The notes beneath the pieces are model-generated. The model saw nothing but the letters and a program-made list of their open reading frames with translations. It was not told where the DNA came from and made no database searches. From UBA7328 sp965247965 (GTDB lineage: Bacteria; Bacteroidota; Bacteroidia; Chitinophagales; Saprospiraceae): a stretch of 64,000 bases of DNA. The position numbers and the translations under genes were made by a program. How positions within the stretch are numbered: position 1 is the first letter of the stretch; every line of letters starts with the position of its first letter. This document shows, piece by piece, positions 27,316 to 35,515 of this stretch. The stretch lies in NCBI GenBank assembly GCA_965247965.1, contig OZ252053.1, forward strand, positions 3,534,001 through 3,598,000. Direction: 5' to 3'.

Positions 27316-28353
27316 TCAGACAGTGGATTTAAATTGATCAAGAAAGCGTACGTCATTTTCAAAAAGATACCGAATGTCGCTGATGTCGTACTTTTGCATA
27401 GCGGATCGTTCGATTCCAATACCGAATGCGAAACCGGAATATTTTTCAGGATTAATCCCGCAATTTTCCAATACTTGTGGGTCGACCATTCCGCAACCTA
27501 AGACCTCTAGCCAACCTGTTCCTTTTGTAAGACGAAAGGATTTTTCATCATCCTTGCCCATGTAAACATCCATTTCAGCGCTTGGCTCTGTAAAAGGGAA
27601 GTAGCTCGGCCTCAAACGTATCTCAGTTTCAGGGCCGTACATTTCTTTGGCAAAATAGAGGAGCGTCTGCTTCATATCTGCAAAGGAAACATTTTCATCC
27701 ACATATAGGCCTTCTACCTGATGAAACTGGCAGTGGGATCGAGCCGAAATGGTTTCGTTCCGATATACTCTTCCCGGTGCTATGATCCTTATAGGAGGTT
27801 TTTGTGTAGTCATAGTTCTGGCCTGTACAGAAGAAGTATGCGTTCTGAGAAGCATCGTTTTGGAATCAAGCAGATAAAACGTATCCTGCATATCTCTGGC
27901 CGGATGATCTTCAGGGGTGTTCATTGCCGTGAAGTTGTGCCAGTCGTCTTCGATCTCCCTGCCTTCGGCTACCACAAATCCTATCCTCGTGAAAATATCG
28001 ATCATCCGATTCATTACAATCGAAACGGGATGACGTGAACCCACTTCTAATGCTTTTGGCGGAGCACTCAAATCGAGGTTAATGGTTTTCTTTTTTTGTT
28101 GTCCATTCGCAAGAGAGCTCTTGAGGTGGTTAAATCGCGTTTCGGCTTTGACTTTTACTTCATTCAACAGTTGACCAAATTCTTTTTTATTTTCAATCGG
28201 TACATTTTTTATCTCGGTAAAAAAGGGTTTGATGATGTTTTTCATACCCAAATACTTTATACGGAATGATTCCAATTCTTCAGCTGAGCCTATTTTTTCG
28301 GCTTCTATTTGACCCATAAGTGACCTGACTTCTTCGAATAGTTCTTTCGCCAT
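27316..28353 (-). CDS. pheS: Phenylalanyl-tRNA synthetase alpha subunit
   Basis: This 345-residue class II alpha subunit of the heterotetrameric enzyme has an N-terminal coiled coil (about residues 1-90) that contacts tRNA, then the catalytic domain with GREIEDDWHNFTAMNTPEDHP, HTSSVQARTM and the phenylalanine-site region around FRLTKGTGWLEVLGCGMV and GFAFGIGIER. The pheT partner is not adjacent, as in many Bacteroidota. It heads the pheS-hisS-gatA operon. Confidence 0.97.
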   Translation of the reverse strand: MAKELFEEVRSLMGQIEAEKIGSAEELESFRIKYLGMKNIIKPFFTEIKNVPIENKKEFGQLLNEVKVKAETRFNHLKSSLANGQQKKKTINLDLSAPPKALEVGSRHPVSIVMNRMIDIFTRIGFVVAEGREIEDDWHNFTAMNTPEDHPARDMQDTFYLLDSKTMLLRTHTSSVQARTMTTQKPPIRIIAPGRVYRNETISARSHCQFHQVEGLYVDENVSFADMKQTLLYFAKEMYGPETEIRLRPSYFPFTEPSAEMDVYMGKDDEKSFRLTKGTGWLEVLGCGMVDPQVLENCGINPEKYSGFAFGIGIERSAMQKYDISDIRYLFENDVRFLDQFKSTV

Positions 28354-28371
28354 CTATTCTTTTTTAGGCTG

Positions 28372-28379
28372 CAAAGGTA
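28372..28379 (-). promoter_or_regulatory. Possible -7 box of the pheS-hisS-gatA operon
   Basis: TACCTTTG on the minus strand fits TAnnTTTG and lies 19 nt upstream of the pheS ATG. No TTG at the usual -33 spacing was found. Confidence 0.35.
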
Positions 28380-28404
28380 ATATGGGTTAAGAAAAGAATG
28401 CTAA

Positions 28405-29916
28405 TCAGGTTCGCAAGGTTGCCAAAGTAGCCGTATCAAAGTGAGACAGATCAATTTTCCTCGTTTCCCTTTTATATCTTACTGTACTTCCCGGCCACAA
28501 GCTGACATTCTTGCCATTTTCGTTTATGTACCAGCTCTTGCATCCTGACGCCCAAACAGTGCGGCCCATTTCGGTTTGAATATTTACATTGAATTGTTTT
28601 TCTACGCCAGGTTTTAGATCAAAATAACGTTTCCCGGATTCCTCTAGCTTTTCGATGTAATCCATGATATAATTCATTTGTGCTTCAGCCATAACGATGA
28701 TAGAATTGTGCCCAAGACCTGTATTCGGGCCTACCATGAACTTCAGATTCGGATAACCGGCCACGGATATTCCGAAATAGGCTTCAGCACCTTTCTTCTG
28801 CCACTCCTCGACCAAATTTTTGCCCTCTACTCCGGTAATGCAAAGTTCAGTGACAAAATCCGTTGCGTTAAAACCAGTGGCAAAAATCACTGCATCCAGT
28901 TCATATCGATTTCCGTCTACGTCCATTACTTCGTTTTTATCAAAGTGAGAAAGCCCTTCGGTGATGAGATGTACATTGTCCATTTGCAGTGCGGGATAAT
29001 AATCACTCGAGACCAAAACTCTCTTGCAACCGACCATATATTCGGGAGTAGCTTTTTTCAAAAGTTCTCCGTCTTTAATTTGATTTTTCCTGTGATCTTC
29101 GGCTCGTTTCATGGCTCTTTTTTGAAAGAGCCTATTTCCTAAAAAGCCGTGTACATTTACCTCAAGAAGATAGTAAATGTAATTGCGCAAAAGATTCTGT
29201 GCGAAAGGAATAGTTTTGAATATTTTTTTTTCAAAGGCGGTAATATCGCGGTCTGGCCGGGGAATAATATAAGGAGGAGTCCGTTGGAAAACGTAGAGTT
29301 CTTTTACGGTTTTTGCCAGTTCAGGTACAATCTGTATCGCGCTCGCGCCTGTACCTATAACGGCAACCCGCTTATTTTTAAAATCAATGTCATGTCGCCA
29401 ATGAGATGAATGCCAATAAGGAATAGTCAAATCCGATTTTCCTTCGAAATTCGGAATGACCGATCGATTTAGCGGCCCTGTGGCCGAGATAATAATATTT
29501 GCTTCATGCTCTTCTCCATTGCCATCGGTCAGACGCCAGGAGCCCCTTTTATTGTCAAACTTATACCATTTGATCCCGCAATCGTACTGGACATGTTTTG
29601 CAAGTTCGTATTTGTGAAAACATTTTTTGAGGTAGTCCAGAATTTCAGGCTGCGTGGGAAAGGCCCTGTTCCAATCCGGATTCTGTTCGAAAGAGAAGGA
29701 GTACAATTTAGATGGGATGTCACAAGCGCAGCCGGGATATATATTATCTCTCCACGTTCCGCCTATTTCGTCGCTTCGTTCATAAATGGTAAAATTGTGC
29801 CGGCCTGAATTCTTCAGGCGTATTGCCGCGCAAATACCGGAAAAACCTGCACCAATAATGGCGATATGAAATTTATCTTTTTGCTTCACTGCACCGAAAC
29901 ACGAGTTTTTATTCAA
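28405..29916 (-). CDS. Baeyer-Villiger-type flavin monooxygenase
   Basis: This 503-residue NAD(P)H/FAD monooxygenase has the FAD Rossmann motif AIIGAGFSGICAAI at the N-terminus and the NADPH Rossmann motif VAVIGTGASAIQIVPELA near residue 185. Between them is a BVMO-like fingerprint FEGKSDLTIPYWHSSHWRHD. An ATG box, DAVIFATGFNATDF, lies near residue 330. Such enzymes insert oxygen next to ketones or hydroxylate N or S atoms, and the substrate is unknown. The fingerprint carries extra residues compared with the textbook form, so activity type is uncertain. It stands alone. Confidence 0.85.
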   Translation of the reverse strand: MNKNSCFGAVKQKDKFHIAIIGAGFSGICAAIRLKNSGRHNFTIYERSDEIGGTWRDNIYPGCACDIPSKLYSFSFEQNPDWNRAFPTQPEILDYLKKCFHKYELAKHVQYDCGIKWYKFDNKRGSWRLTDGNGEEHEANIIISATGPLNRSVIPNFEGKSDLTIPYWHSSHWRHDIDFKNKRVAVIGTGASAIQIVPELAKTVKELYVFQRTPPYIIPRPDRDITAFEKKIFKTIPFAQNLLRNYIYYLLEVNVHGFLGNRLFQKRAMKRAEDHRKNQIKDGELLKKATPEYMVGCKRVLVSSDYYPALQMDNVHLITEGLSHFDKNEVMDVDGNRYELDAVIFATGFNATDFVTELCITGVEGKNLVEEWQKKGAEAYFGISVAGYPNLKFMVGPNTGLGHNSIIVMAEAQMNYIMDYIEKLEESGKRYFDLKPGVEKQFNVNIQTEMGRTVWASGCKSWYINENGKNVSLWPGSTVRYKRETRKIDLSHFDTATLATLRT

Positions 29917-30038
29917 ACTTAGTCAATTCCTGTTGGCTGCGTTGGATAAGTAAATAATCCGTGTCATTTAGTTGCCTGATATGATTTTTTGATCAATATT
30001 TACTATGTTTTTGTAGCTTCATTATTTTCTAAATTAAT

Positions 30039-30056
30039 TTTTAGATTAATCTAAAA
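30039..30056. promoter_or_regulatory. 18-bp perfect palindrome just upstream of sucB
   Basis: TTTTAGATTAATCTAAAA is a perfect palindrome ending 8 nt before the sucB ATG. Its position suits a repressor operator or a 5'-leader element. Confidence 0.5.
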
Positions 30057-30064
30057 TATATTAA

Positions 30065-31294
30065 ATGGACATTGTTGAAATGAAGGTGCCCGTCATCGGG
30101 GAATCCATCACGGAGGTGACCTTGTCGGCTTGGCTCAAGGGAAATGGGGAATACGTTCATTTAGACGAGGCTATTTGCGAATTCGAATCAGACAAAGCTA
30201 CACTCGAATTTCCGGCGGAAGCCTCAGGTCAACTAATCCACGAAGCCAAAGAAGGACAGGACCTAAAAATAGGAGCTCTGGTGGCCAAAATTGATACTTC
30301 AAAAGCTCAAACTAATCCTGAAAAATCAGAAACAATTGAGAATTCTCAAAAAGCAAAAATTTCAAGAATCGAGTCTGACGTCTCGTCTTATGCCAAAGGC
30401 CATTCATCTCCCGCAGCAGCCAAAATATTAGCCGAGAAAAACATTCTACCAAGGGAAGTTAAAGGCACTGGAAAGGGCGGACGCATCACAAAAGAAGACG
30501 CATTGAAGGCGGAGAAAACCAGTGAAACCAAGGAAACGCCGAAACCACTAGATTCTGAAAGAAGTACCTCCTCAATACCATCAGGAGCGTACAACAGAAA
30601 TACAAGGCGAGAAAAAATGAGCCGAATGCGCCGAACCATAGCCACCCGGCTTGTAGCCGCCAAAAATGAAACGGCTATGCTTACCACTTTCAATGAAGTG
30701 GATCTGACTAACATTATAGGCCTTAGAAAAAAATACCAGGAACAATTCGTAGAAAAATACGGTATTAAGCTGGGCTTCATGTCTCTTTTTGCAAAGGCAT
30801 GTGCAAAAGCGCTTATGGAAATGCCACAGGTCAACTCTATCCTTGATGACAAAGAATTGATCTATCACGACTATGTAGATATATCAATTGCCATATCCAC
30901 GCCAACAGGCCTTGTCGTCCCACCAGTGCACAATGTCGAATCTCTGAAATTTCACGAAGTAGAATATGCAATCAAAGAACTCGCTGAAAAGGCCAGAAAT
31001 GGAAGATTATCGTTGGAAGAAATGACCGGAGGCACCTTTGCCATTACGAATGGAGGTATATTCGGCTCAATGATGAGTACACCTATTCTCAATCGTCCGC
31101 AATCTGCGATTCTGGGAATGCACGCGATCAAGGAGAGGCCCATCACGGTGGATGAAAAGATAAAAATACGCCCAATGATGTACCTGGCCCTTTCTTATGA
31201 CCACAGGGTGATTGATGGAAGTTCTTCGGTTACTTTTTTGGTAAAGGTTATTGAGCTGCTTGAAGATCCTATTCGATTGACGTTAGGGATTTGA
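30065..31294 (+). CDS. sucB: Dihydrolipoamide succinyltransferase (E2 of 2-oxoglutarate dehydrogenase)
   Basis: This 409-residue E2 core of the 2-oxoglutarate dehydrogenase complex belongs to the TCA cycle. The lipoyl domain covers residues 1-78 with the lipoylated lysine in FESDKATLEFPA. The E3/E1-binding domain is SSPAAAKILAEKNILP..KGTGKGGRITKED (about 115-150). The catalytic domain carries the CoA-transfer motif YDHRVIDGSSSVTFL. SucA (E1) is not adjacent, unlike the usual sucAB pair. The substrate class is inferred from the SucB-like VPVIGESITEVT N-terminus. Confidence 0.93.
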   Translation: MDIVEMKVPVIGESITEVTLSAWLKGNGEYVHLDEAICEFESDKATLEFPAEASGQLIHEAKEGQDLKIGALVAKIDTSKAQTNPEKSETIENSQKAKISRIESDVSSYAKGHSSPAAAKILAEKNILPREVKGTGKGGRITKEDALKAEKTSETKETPKPLDSERSTSSIPSGAYNRNTRREKMSRMRRTIATRLVAAKNETAMLTTFNEVDLTNIIGLRKKYQEQFVEKYGIKLGFMSLFAKACAKALMEMPQVNSILDDKELIYHDYVDISIAISTPTGLVVPPVHNVESLKFHEVEYAIKELAEKARNGRLSLEEMTGGTFAITNGGIFGSMMSTPILNRPQSAILGMHAIKERPITVDEKIKIRPMMYLALSYDHRVIDGSSSVTFLVKVIELLEDPIRLTLGI

Positions 31295-31326
31295 GAGCAT
31301 TGATTAGCTGTCCTGTTTCTTTGTCG

Positions 31327-31366
31327 TTTGACTTAGTTCGAAGTAGTTTGACATAGTTCGAAATGG
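31327..31366. repeat. Two-copy 20-bp tandem repeat with TTCGAA core
   Basis: TTTGACTTAGTTCGAAGTAG (31327-31346) is followed at once by TTTGACATAGTTCGAAATGG (31347-31366), 17 of 20 identical. It lies upstream of the membrane protein gene. Confidence 0.5.
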
Positions 31367-31428
31367 TTTCTGCGCAAACAGCCTCAAACAATATCAAACA
31401 AATTCTTCCAACTCGTTACCTTTACGCC

Positions 31429-31932
31429 ATGACACTTGGCGAATTCTTTGAGCTCATTGGTAACAATCCGGCCATCATTCTTTTCTTCTTCATTGCGCTT
31501 CCTCTGACGGCTTTCCTGGCAGGAATATTGGGCAAGGACGAAGGACATCTCAGCCCTTGGAGCTATTTGTATAGCACCCTGGTTTATTTAGCGAGTATAC
31601 TCGGCATTTTCGCAATTACTTTGAACATCTATCTATTTCTCTTTGAAAGGCGGAGTATTATGGATGCCAATATTTATACGCAGATACTGCCAATACTGGT
31701 CATGTGCCTTACGCTTTGGATTATCAAAAGAAATGTTTCTTACGAAGAGATTCCGGGATTCAACAAGCTCTCCGGGTTGATGACCATTATTATTGCCATT
31801 CTTACAATAATGTGGATACTGGAAAAGACGCATATTATTGCTTTCACTTATATGCCATTTCACTATGTGCTTTTACTTTTGTTGGCGCTTTTTGTATTGA
31901 TCAAAATCAGCCTCAAAAAAGTTTGGGCCTAG
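31429..31932 (+). CDS. Conserved integral membrane protein, unknown function
   Basis: From the ATG at 31429 the product is 167 residues with four or five hydrophobic segments (near IILFFFIALPLTAFLAGIL, YLASILGIFAITLNIYLFLF, ILPILVMCLTLWII, LMTIIIAILTIMWIL and the C-terminal VLLLLLALFVLI). The loop GKDEGHLSPWSYLYS and the FERRS motif look conserved in Bacteroidota homologues I recall, which are uncharacterised. An earlier ATG at 31363 would add a 22-residue non-hydrophobic leader and lies inside the tandem repeat, so I favour the later start. Confidence 0.75.
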   Translation: MTLGEFFELIGNNPAIILFFFIALPLTAFLAGILGKDEGHLSPWSYLYSTLVYLASILGIFAITLNIYLFLFERRSIMDANIYTQILPILVMCLTLWIIKRNVSYEEIPGFNKLSGLMTIIIAILTIMWILEKTHIIAFTYMPFHYVLLLLLALFVLIKISLKKVWA

Positions 31933-31937
31933 TGTAG

Positions 31938-31955
31938 CGGCGATTTTAATCGCCG
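31938..31955. terminator. Perfect short hairpin after the membrane protein gene
   Basis: CGGCGAT and ATCGCCG form a 7-bp GC-rich stem with loop TTTA. No T tract follows, so it is a weak terminator or a REP fragment. Confidence 0.4.
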
Positions 31956-32056
31956 AATATTTAGTGCGACTAACAATGCCCCTAGAGCGCGTTAAATATT
32001 GCCTTCGGTATATTTGAATTTTATATTTCCAAAACTCAAAACAAAATTTGCTAAAA

Positions 32057-32674
32057 ATGAAAAAATATCTAGTAGAATTTATCGGTACGTTTTTTCTTGT
32101 ACTTACAATTATTGCCGCGGTGAATGGTGGTGCAGGTAATCTGGCTCCTATTGCCATTGGCGCTGCTCTAATGGTGATGGTTTATGCCGGAGGTCATATT
32201 TCCGGTGCTCACTACAATCCTGCCGTTTCACTCGCTGTCTATATTCGAGGGAAATTGGCTTCAAGCGAATTATTGCCTTACTTTATTGCCCAAGTTTTAG
32301 GTGCGATATTGGCTGCCTTATTAGCTATTAATGTCTTTGGATTTGAAACCGCCATGGGCTCTATCGAAGTCGGCCCAGCGCTACTTGCCGAAGTGCTTGG
32401 CACATTTGCCCTTGCTTTTGTAATCTTAAATGTAGCCACGGCGAAGGGAACTGAAGGCAACTCCTTTTATGGGCTTGCGATAGGATTTACAGTTACGGCT
32501 ATGGCATATGTATTCGGAGGCATTTCCGGTGGAGCTTTTAATCCTGCGGTTGCCATAGGCATTTCTCTTGCAGGGATGTCAGCTTGGACTAATATTTGGG
32601 TATTTCTTGTGGCCTGTTTTGGAGGAGGAGCAATTGCCGCTTATGTTTTTAAGTATGTTAATGGGAATGACTAA
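32057..32674 (+). CDS. MIP/aquaporin-family channel with non-canonical second NPA box
   Basis: This 205-residue protein has six hydrophobic segments and two half-helices: HYNPAVSLAV (first NPA) and GGAFNPAVAIG (second NPA). In classical aquaporins and GlpF the second NPA is followed by arginine, which forms the selectivity filter. Here it is valine. Permeated solute is therefore uncertain (small neutral solute or ion-like). The ATG at 32057 is preferred over an in-frame TTG three codons upstream. Confidence 0.88.
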   Translation: MKKYLVEFIGTFFLVLTIIAAVNGGAGNLAPIAIGAALMVMVYAGGHISGAHYNPAVSLAVYIRGKLASSELLPYFIAQVLGAILAALLAINVFGFETAMGSIEVGPALLAEVLGTFALAFVILNVATAKGTEGNSFYGLAIGFTVTAMAYVFGGISGGAFNPAVAIGISLAGMSAWTNIWVFLVACFGGGAIAAYVFKYVNGND

Positions 32675-32775
32675 CAGACAGTCAAGAGCAAACAGTTGAT
32701 GGTTGCACCGCATGCAGCAGTTACCTTGTCGTATTGTTCCGTTCAATTTTTATGTTTATGAAAATTCAGAATGAA

Positions 32776-33327
32776 ATGAAATACATTTCCGTTTTTGTTA
32801 TTCTTTGTCTGAGCACTTCTCTCTACCCCCAGACCAAGTATTTGCACTGTGGCCATATTCTGGACTGCAAAGGAAATCAAGCCCTTGCTGAACGCACGAT
32901 TATCGTAAAAGGCAATGCGATCACTGCCGTCTATGAAAAAGCTAAAAAAGAACCGCATTATTTCCCCGCCATAATAAGATCAAAAGCATTAACCATAGGC
33001 CCACTCATCACCGAAACTTTTGCAAAAGCCTTCAAAGCTGGTGTCAATATTGCTTTTGGTACAGATACTGCGGTCTCTCCCCATGGCGACAATCTTAAGG
33101 AATTGCAATACATGGTCGAGGCCGGAATGCCGGCTTATGAGGCTATAAAATCTGGGACGGTAGGCAGTTCAAGATTGCTTAGAATTGATGATAAATTTGG
33201 CACTATTGAAGATGGTAAAATGGCGGATATTATTGCTGGCGATGGCAATCCTTTGGACGATATTACGCTTATGCAAAATGTGAGTTTTGTGATGAAGGAT
33301 GGGGTGGTGCATAAGGATGCGCAGTAA
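32776..33327 (+). pseudogene. Amidohydrolase with a large internal deletion
   Basis: The frame from the ATG at 32776 has a signal peptide (KYISVFVILCLSTSLYPQ). It then carries the N-terminal strand region of secreted imidazolonepropionase-like amidohydrolases (LHCGHILDCKGNQ, ERTIIVKGNAITAV) and jumps near codon 55 (about 32938) into the C-terminal third (YEKAKKEPHYFPAIIRSKAL, GVNIAFGTDTAVSPHGDNLKE, GKMADIIAGDGNPL). Full members are about 430 residues, so roughly 230 residues are missing. The lost part includes the metal-binding HxH strand and the ligand histidines and lysine. The remaining frame is open, but the product could not be an active metal hydrolase. Confidence 0.85.
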
Positions 33328-33403
33328 AAATTCCAAGCACTAAATTCCAAATGTAAGCGCTTAGGAATTTGGGTTTTGGAGCTTGGATTTTAGCCTTTTG
33401 GTC

Positions 33404-34495
33404 TCATAGCTTCACAACAATATTCTTTCGATACATCCACAATGCAAATAACCAGATGAATAAAGTATATACAATGGCTTGAAAACAAGAACCTCTCATA
33501 TTTCCAAAGGCTGTCTGAAACACATTGTTATACAGCCATTGATAAATATTTTGGTTACCAATTTTTATCAAAAATCATGTTTTGACCAAAACGCCTGATA
33601 AGACGTATGAAATTAAAGGGTTCAGTCCAAAAGCTCTAAAAACGTAAGCCCATTTTTTCCAACCTTTGTCATCCAAAATCCAAAGCAAACCAATCAAAAA
33701 CAAAGTCGCCAGGCCGCCGGTAACCAATACATATGAGCTACTCCAGATCGGCTTGTTAATGGGAAATCCCGCAAAATTCCAGATTACACCTAATACTATC
33801 CCTCCAATAGCATATGGAAGCAGAATCTTCATTTTATCAATAATGCCCTCTCTAGTTTGAAGAACTTTTCCAACCCAATAACCGTACAAGACCGTTCCAA
33901 TAGCGGGCAAAGTACTTAACAAACCTTCCGGATCAAAAGGAATTCCATAGCCACCATAGACATGACTTTCACCAACCAACCACAGATCAAGCATTCGCGA
34001 TGCATTTTCTTGTAGGCTCAGTGGGTCGCTACCGCCGAAAATGATAAGAATCCCATAATAGCCAATAAGTAATGTGGCAAAAATGTACGGAAGCCATTTT
34101 TCTCTGAAAAATATTACGATAAGTGCGCCAAAACCATATGCAAGAGCAATACGCTGTAATACTCCGAATATGCGCAAATCAGAAATGTGTCTATTAAAAA
34201 ATGGGAACCAGTTTAGCGCCAGACCAACTAAGAAGATGAGTGCAGTACGTTTCAAAACCTTTCTTATCCACTTATTGCGATCATCGTCCTGGTATTTTTT
34301 AAAAGAAATGGACATGGCCACCCCTACAATGAACACAAAAAATGGAAAGACCCAATCCGTAGGAGTCAACCCATTCCAGGAGGCATGGCGCAAAGGTGGA
34401 TAGACATTATCCCAGGAACCCGGAGAATTGACAACGATCATAAAAAAGATCGTCATCCCTCTGAATATGTCAAGAGCTAAAAGTCGGCTCTGCAT
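33404..34495 (-). pseudogene. Heparan-alpha-glucosaminide N-acetyltransferase-like membrane acyltransferase with an in-frame TGA
   Basis: A continuous minus-strand frame of 363 codons encodes a 10-11-TM acyltransferase of the DUF5009/HGSNAT type. Signatures are RLLALDIFRGMTIFFMIVVN, GLTPTDWVFPFFVFIVGVAM and GVLQRIALAYGFG. Codon 307 (33575-33577) is TGA: the frame reads ISYVLSGVLVKT, stop, then continues with FLIKIGNQNIYQWLYNNVF and a last hydrophobic segment to the TGA at 33404-33406. The post-stop part matches what the family has, so this is a single nonsense change rather than a natural end. The truncated product lacks the final transmembrane helices. Confidence 0.82.
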
Positions 34496-34577
34496 TTTTT
34501 GAACAAGCTTTATACGCTGTTAATCTAAGAAAATTGAAAGGAACTTCAGTCCGTCGTACTTTTATAAAAAAAAGATC

Positions 34578-35378
34578 ATGAATACACACGAAATTGACTA
34601 TCGAATCTTTGGAGAAGAAATGCAATACGTAGAGATCGAACTCGACCCGTATGAAACTGTCATAGCTGAGCCGGGCAGTTTTATGATGATGGATGAAGAC
34701 ATTGAGATGAAGACGATCTTTGGCGACGGCTCCGGTCAGGAGGGCGACGGCATCTGGGGAAAAGTTTTTTCCGCGGGCAAGCGGGTGCTGACAGGCGAAA
34801 AACTCTTTATGACTGCATTTACCCATGTCGGTAACGGAAAACAATCTGTAAGTTTTGCTTCCCCTTATCCCGGAAAGATCATCCCTTTGGATTTGTCCGA
34901 ACTTGGCGGAAAAATTGTTTGCCAAAAAGATTCATTTCTTTGTGCTGCTCAGGGAATTTCTGTTGGAATTGAATTTTCTAAACGTTTGGGCAGAGGGTTT
35001 TTCGGTGGTGAGGGATTCATTATGCAAAAAATCGAAGGGGACGGAATGGCCTTCCTTCATGCCGGAGGTTTTATTATGGAGCGCAATCTCGAAGTTGGAG
35101 AAGAATTAAGAGTGGATACAGGTTGTCTTGTGGGCTTTACGGAGACCGTCGATTATGATATTGAATTGGTAAAAGGTATTAAGAATATGATGTTTGGCGG
35201 TGAAGGATTCTTTTTTGCAAGCCTTGTCGGGCCTGGTAAAGTTTGGATACAAACCCTACCATTCAGTAGATTGGCCAATCGAGTGATTAAGAATAGCCGT
35301 CACTTACTTGGAGGAGGCAAAGGCGAGGGAAGTGTGCTAGGTACTTTGGGTAATATTTTGGATGGGGATGGGTTTTGA
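34578..35378 (+). CDS. AIM24/TIGR00266-family protein
   Basis: This 266-residue beta-rich protein is glycine-rich throughout (VIAEPGSFMMMDEDIEM, GKRVLTGEKLFMTAFTHVG, GEGFIMQKIEGDGMAFLHAGG, TVDYDIELVKGIKNMMFGGEG). These are signatures of the TIGR00266/AIM24 family, named after mitochondrial AIM24. Its bacterial role is not established. It has no signal peptide. It is divergent from the acyltransferase gene with an 82-bp gap. Confidence 0.88.
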   Translation: MNTHEIDYRIFGEEMQYVEIELDPYETVIAEPGSFMMMDEDIEMKTIFGDGSGQEGDGIWGKVFSAGKRVLTGEKLFMTAFTHVGNGKQSVSFASPYPGKIIPLDLSELGGKIVCQKDSFLCAAQGISVGIEFSKRLGRGFFGGEGFIMQKIEGDGMAFLHAGGFIMERNLEVGEELRVDTGCLVGFTETVDYDIELVKGIKNMMFGGEGFFFASLVGPGKVWIQTLPFSRLANRVIKNSRHLLGGGKGEGSVLGTLGNILDGDGF

Positions 35379-35515
35379 CAAGTTCAAACTCAAGGGACAA
35401 GCTCAAGCTCAAAGTTGGATTTGTTCTTAATACTTGAGTCTGCACTTGAACATGTCTTTGGCATCTCGCTGAAGAAAAATTTACTTTTGCAACCCGAGAC
35501 TTTTATGAACAAACA

